A DNA stretch of 64,000 bases, taken from JBBQWR01 sp038210495 (lineage in GTDB: Bacteria > Planctomycetota > Planctomycetia > Pirellulales > DATAWG01). The position numbers and the translations under genes are program-made. The notes beneath the pieces were generated by a model, which worked only from the letters and a program-made list of their open reading frames with translations, did not search any database and was not told the DNA's origin. Positions 62,059 through 64,000 of this stretch are shown one piece after another; positions within the stretch are counted from its first letter, which is position 1; each line of letters begins with the position of its first letter. Location of the stretch: positions 33,952 through 97,951 of the forward strand of contig JBBQWR010000018.1 in NCBI GenBank assembly GCA_038210495.1. Reading direction: 5' to 3'.

Positions 62059-62676
62059 ATGTTAGCTCGATCCCGCGCGTTGGTCGGCTGTTCGGCGGTG
62101 GCTTGTGGGTTTGTCTGGGCGACGCCGGCGTTTGCTCATCCGGGTCACGGAGGCCACGAATTGGTTGACGGCTGGATGCATCCTTTTACTGGCGCCGATC
62201 ATTTGTTGGCGATGGTGGCGGTCGGGTTACTGGCCGTGCGAATGGGGGGCAGGGCTCTTTGGATCATGCCCGCCACGTTCTTGGGAGGCATGCTGGTTGG
62301 CGGACTATTGGCCAGCGCAGGTGTTTCGATTCCCGGCGGACAGTTCGGGATCGTCGAATACGGCATCTCGGCGTCCGCGCTGGTCCTAGGATTGCTGATC
62401 GCCGCGACTGGGGTTATTCCTCTGAAATACGGCGCGATGCTGGTCACGCTATTCGCCTTGTGCCACGGTCATGCTCATGCCGCCGAAATGACGACTGGCG
62501 GATCGCTGCCCATTTATGCGGCGGGCTTTTTGCTGGCCACGACGCTGCTGCACGCCAGTGGTATCGTGCTGGGAATGGCGATGGCCCATTGGTTGGACAA
62601 TCGGGCCGTGCGACTGGCGGGAGGACTCATCTCCATTGCTGGTCTGATGCTTCTATGCGGTTGGATCGGCGGCTAG
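62059..62676 (+). CDS. HupE/UreJ family membrane protein
   Basis: 205 residues with a signal-like first segment and six helices. The HupE/UreJ signature 'HPFTGADHLLAMVAVGLLAV' lies after 'HPGHGGHELVDG', and 'LFALCHGHAHAAEM' gives the second His cluster. These proteins are thought to import nickel or cobalt. No hydrogenase or urease genes are in the window, so a general metal role is likely. Strong GGAGGTGA ribosome binding site. Confidence 0.9.
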   Translation: MLARSRALVGCSAVACGFVWATPAFAHPGHGGHELVDGWMHPFTGADHLLAMVAVGLLAVRMGGRALWIMPATFLGGMLVGGLLASAGVSIPGGQFGIVEYGISASALVLGLLIAATGVIPLKYGAMLVTLFALCHGHAHAAEMTTGGSLPIYAAGFLLATTLLHASGIVLGMAMAHWLDNRAVRLAGGLISIAGLMLLCGWIGG

Positions 62677-62705
62677 TCCGCTGGGAAAATTTTTTTGAGT
62701 CCCTC

Positions 62706-63362
62706 ATGCCGGCGACAGCCGCTTTTCGGCCGATCGTATTTGCCCTCGCCGCGCTGTCGTTTGCTTGTCTGCTGGGCGCGTTCTTTAATTTCTGGACGAT
62801 GCACTGGTTCGGCTGTTGGGTATTGCCGCCAGCGACATTGGTTCTGATCGCGATCGCGAGCGTCGATAAGAATCGAGGCCAAAGCGGACCTCGGATGTGG
62901 ATTGTCCAGGGAGCGATCGGCGGGCTGATCGCGGCCATCGTTTACGATTTATATCGCGTGCCGTTCGTGCTCGCCGGGAAGCCGCTATTCAATGTATTCC
63001 CGCAGTTTGGTTTGTTGCTGGCGGGCGCGAGTAAGACCGCCCCGCCGCAGCTGGTGCATCACCTTCTTGGTTGGGCGTACCACTTTTCCAACGGCGCGGC
63101 GCTCGGGATTATGTTCTTGGCGATGGTCCCTCGACCGACGCCGCGAGTCTTGCTGCTGGGAGCGATCGCCTGGGCCCTGGTCGTCGAGGGCATTCTACTC
63201 TGCACGCCGTATCCGACATTCTTCGGCCTGAAGCTAGACAGTCAATTCGTGCTCCTGACGGCCACGGCGCACGCCATCTTCGGCTCCGCGCTTGGTCTCT
63301 GGCTCCGCTGGCGGCTGCCGAAATTAATGGCAAAACGCGATGCACGGCTGGCGGTCGGCTAA
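62706..63362 (+). CDS. Membrane protein of unknown function
   Basis: 218 residues with about six hydrophobic segments ('FALAALSFACLLGAFFNFWT', 'LLLGAIAWALVVEGILLCTP'). The start at ATG 62706 is 29 bases after the HupE stop, so the two may form an operon. 'HHLLGWAYHFSNGAALGIMF' includes His residues inside membrane helices, consistent with metal handling, but no family is recognised. The frame is open far upstream through hupE in another frame, which is a shadow. Confidence 0.7.
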   Translation: MPATAAFRPIVFALAALSFACLLGAFFNFWTMHWFGCWVLPPATLVLIAIASVDKNRGQSGPRMWIVQGAIGGLIAAIVYDLYRVPFVLAGKPLFNVFPQFGLLLAGASKTAPPQLVHHLLGWAYHFSNGAALGIMFLAMVPRPTPRVLLLGAIAWALVVEGILLCTPYPTFFGLKLDSQFVLLTATAHAIFGSALGLWLRWRLPKLMAKRDARLAVG

Positions 63363-64000
63363 GAGAGCCGATCACAGAACCACGCTTCTCCGATCTCCCG
63401 ACTTGGCCGCCGCTCACTGGCCCAATTCCATTCTTGCCAAACCTATACGCATGTACTCTAATCGCGACTAGCTGAACTGGACGAGAAAGGCCGCTGCGCA
63501 ATTTTGACTGGAATCCAGTGTGGCATGGTAAGTCGAGCGTCAAAAAGTCCGCCGGGCTTGGTGTTCTTGTCGGCCCGGCGGATGGCTCGCGCCCGCTGAC
63601 GCGAAAGCGTCATGGCGAAGCCGGCTCGCGCCTTTCTCGCTTGAGAGGGCGGAATTAAGAGATGGGATTCGGGGAGTGGGGAAGAAGCGCCGGCGGCCGC
63701 CGACGAATACCCCCGCCACCCATTTCCCAGATCCTATTTTTCTCCTCCGGGTACACAGTTCGGGAGTTTGTAGGCGACTTTCCCGCCCAACATGGGGTCG
63801 TCATGGCGTGGGCCGCCGCCGCGAGGCGGCGGAGAGAGGGCATGGAGTGAGGAGCAAATCGACAGGTCGGCTTTCGACGCCCGCGGCGCCGGTTGCCTTG
63901 TCCCTAGTCACCAGCTCCTCGTCCCTAACCCCACTCTCTTGTGTGGATAAAGAGTAGCTTGCATCGCAAACAACGACCCATCGATCTCTGTTTTGACAAG
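63363..64000. other. Intergenic region to window end, no clear gene
   Basis: About 640 bases. Contains repetitive words such as 'GACGCGAAAGCGTC' (palindrome near 63599) and, near 63900, 'CCCTAGTCACCAGCTCCTCG', similar to 'CCCTGGTCCCCAGCCCCCTA' near 43665. Short frames near 63660-63950 are Arg/Pro-rich and not credible. Confidence 0.45.

Noticed and set aside
62259..62705. Long open frame through hupE leading into the membrane protein
   Set aside because: The upstream part is out of frame with hupE and Arg-rich; the real start is ATG 62706.
63655..63957. Several overlapping small frames near the window end
   Set aside because: Arg/Pro-rich in all frames and within repetitive sequence; no start signal.

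Overview
The window looks like a chromosomal segment of a GC-rich member of the Planctomycetota, probably near the Pirellulales (inference from gene content). Supporting signs are a giant secreted NPCBM / membrane-bound dehydrogenase / HEAT / cytochrome c fusion, a Tat-exported Gfo/Idh/MocA oxidoreductase, a BBP2-type beta-barrel protein, an ECF sigma operon, a tRNA-Ile/tRNA-Ala pair with no rRNA genes beside it, and many short palindromic repeats between genes. No prophage, CRISPR array, rRNA operon or classical insertion sequence was seen. The only mobile element is a REP-associated tyrosine transposase (RAYT) unit.

Layout. 1-6.7 kb: a DoxX-like gene end and a Tat-type Gfo/Idh/MocA oxidoreductase converge on a sugar ABC transporter operon (binding protein, double ATPase, permease) and a conserved unknown. 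7.3-15 kb: AMP-forming acyl ligase, cysS, ispF, the RAYT element with 110-bp inverted arms, and a large TlpA-like thioredoxin. 15.2-15.9 kb: tRNA-Ile(GAU), tRNA-Ala(UGC) and a DUF433 antitoxin next to an apparent toxin relic. 15.9-26.3 kb: secreted esterase, DedA, an MFS carrier, a P-II protein lacking Tyr51, a Cys-rich porin-like protein with a clear terminator, a Nudix hydrolase, a secreted beta-sandwich protein and a thioredoxin. 26.7-29.5 kb: ECF sigma factor, probable membrane anti-sigma and a PDZ protein whose trypsin-like domain lacks two catalytic residues.

29.9-37.9 kb is an alpha-glucan cluster: glgA, two different GH57 enzymes, galT and a fatty-acid-hydroxylase-like membrane protein. 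38-41.6 kb is the giant dehydrogenase/cytochrome. 42-44.5 kb holds three secreted low-complexity proteins. 44.8-48.3 kb encodes topoisomerase VI B and A subunits, a type IIB enzyme typical of archaea and plants; the B subunit seems to carry a second H2TH-like segment. 48.3-53 kb: a universal stress protein, then sugar catabolism (Gfo/Idh, TIM-barrel isomerase, ROK kinase, DeoC). 53.2-64 kb: an OFA-type MFS carrier, hemL and hemB, an RlmM-like methyltransferase, an M28 peptidase, cysE, a degenerate FHA protein, HupE/UreJ and an unknown membrane protein.

Across the window several repeat families recur as inverted pairs between genes. Some copies form the last codons and stop of the neighbouring gene, so they appear to shape gene 3' ends. 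Function calls rest on motif recognition by eye; no database search was possible.
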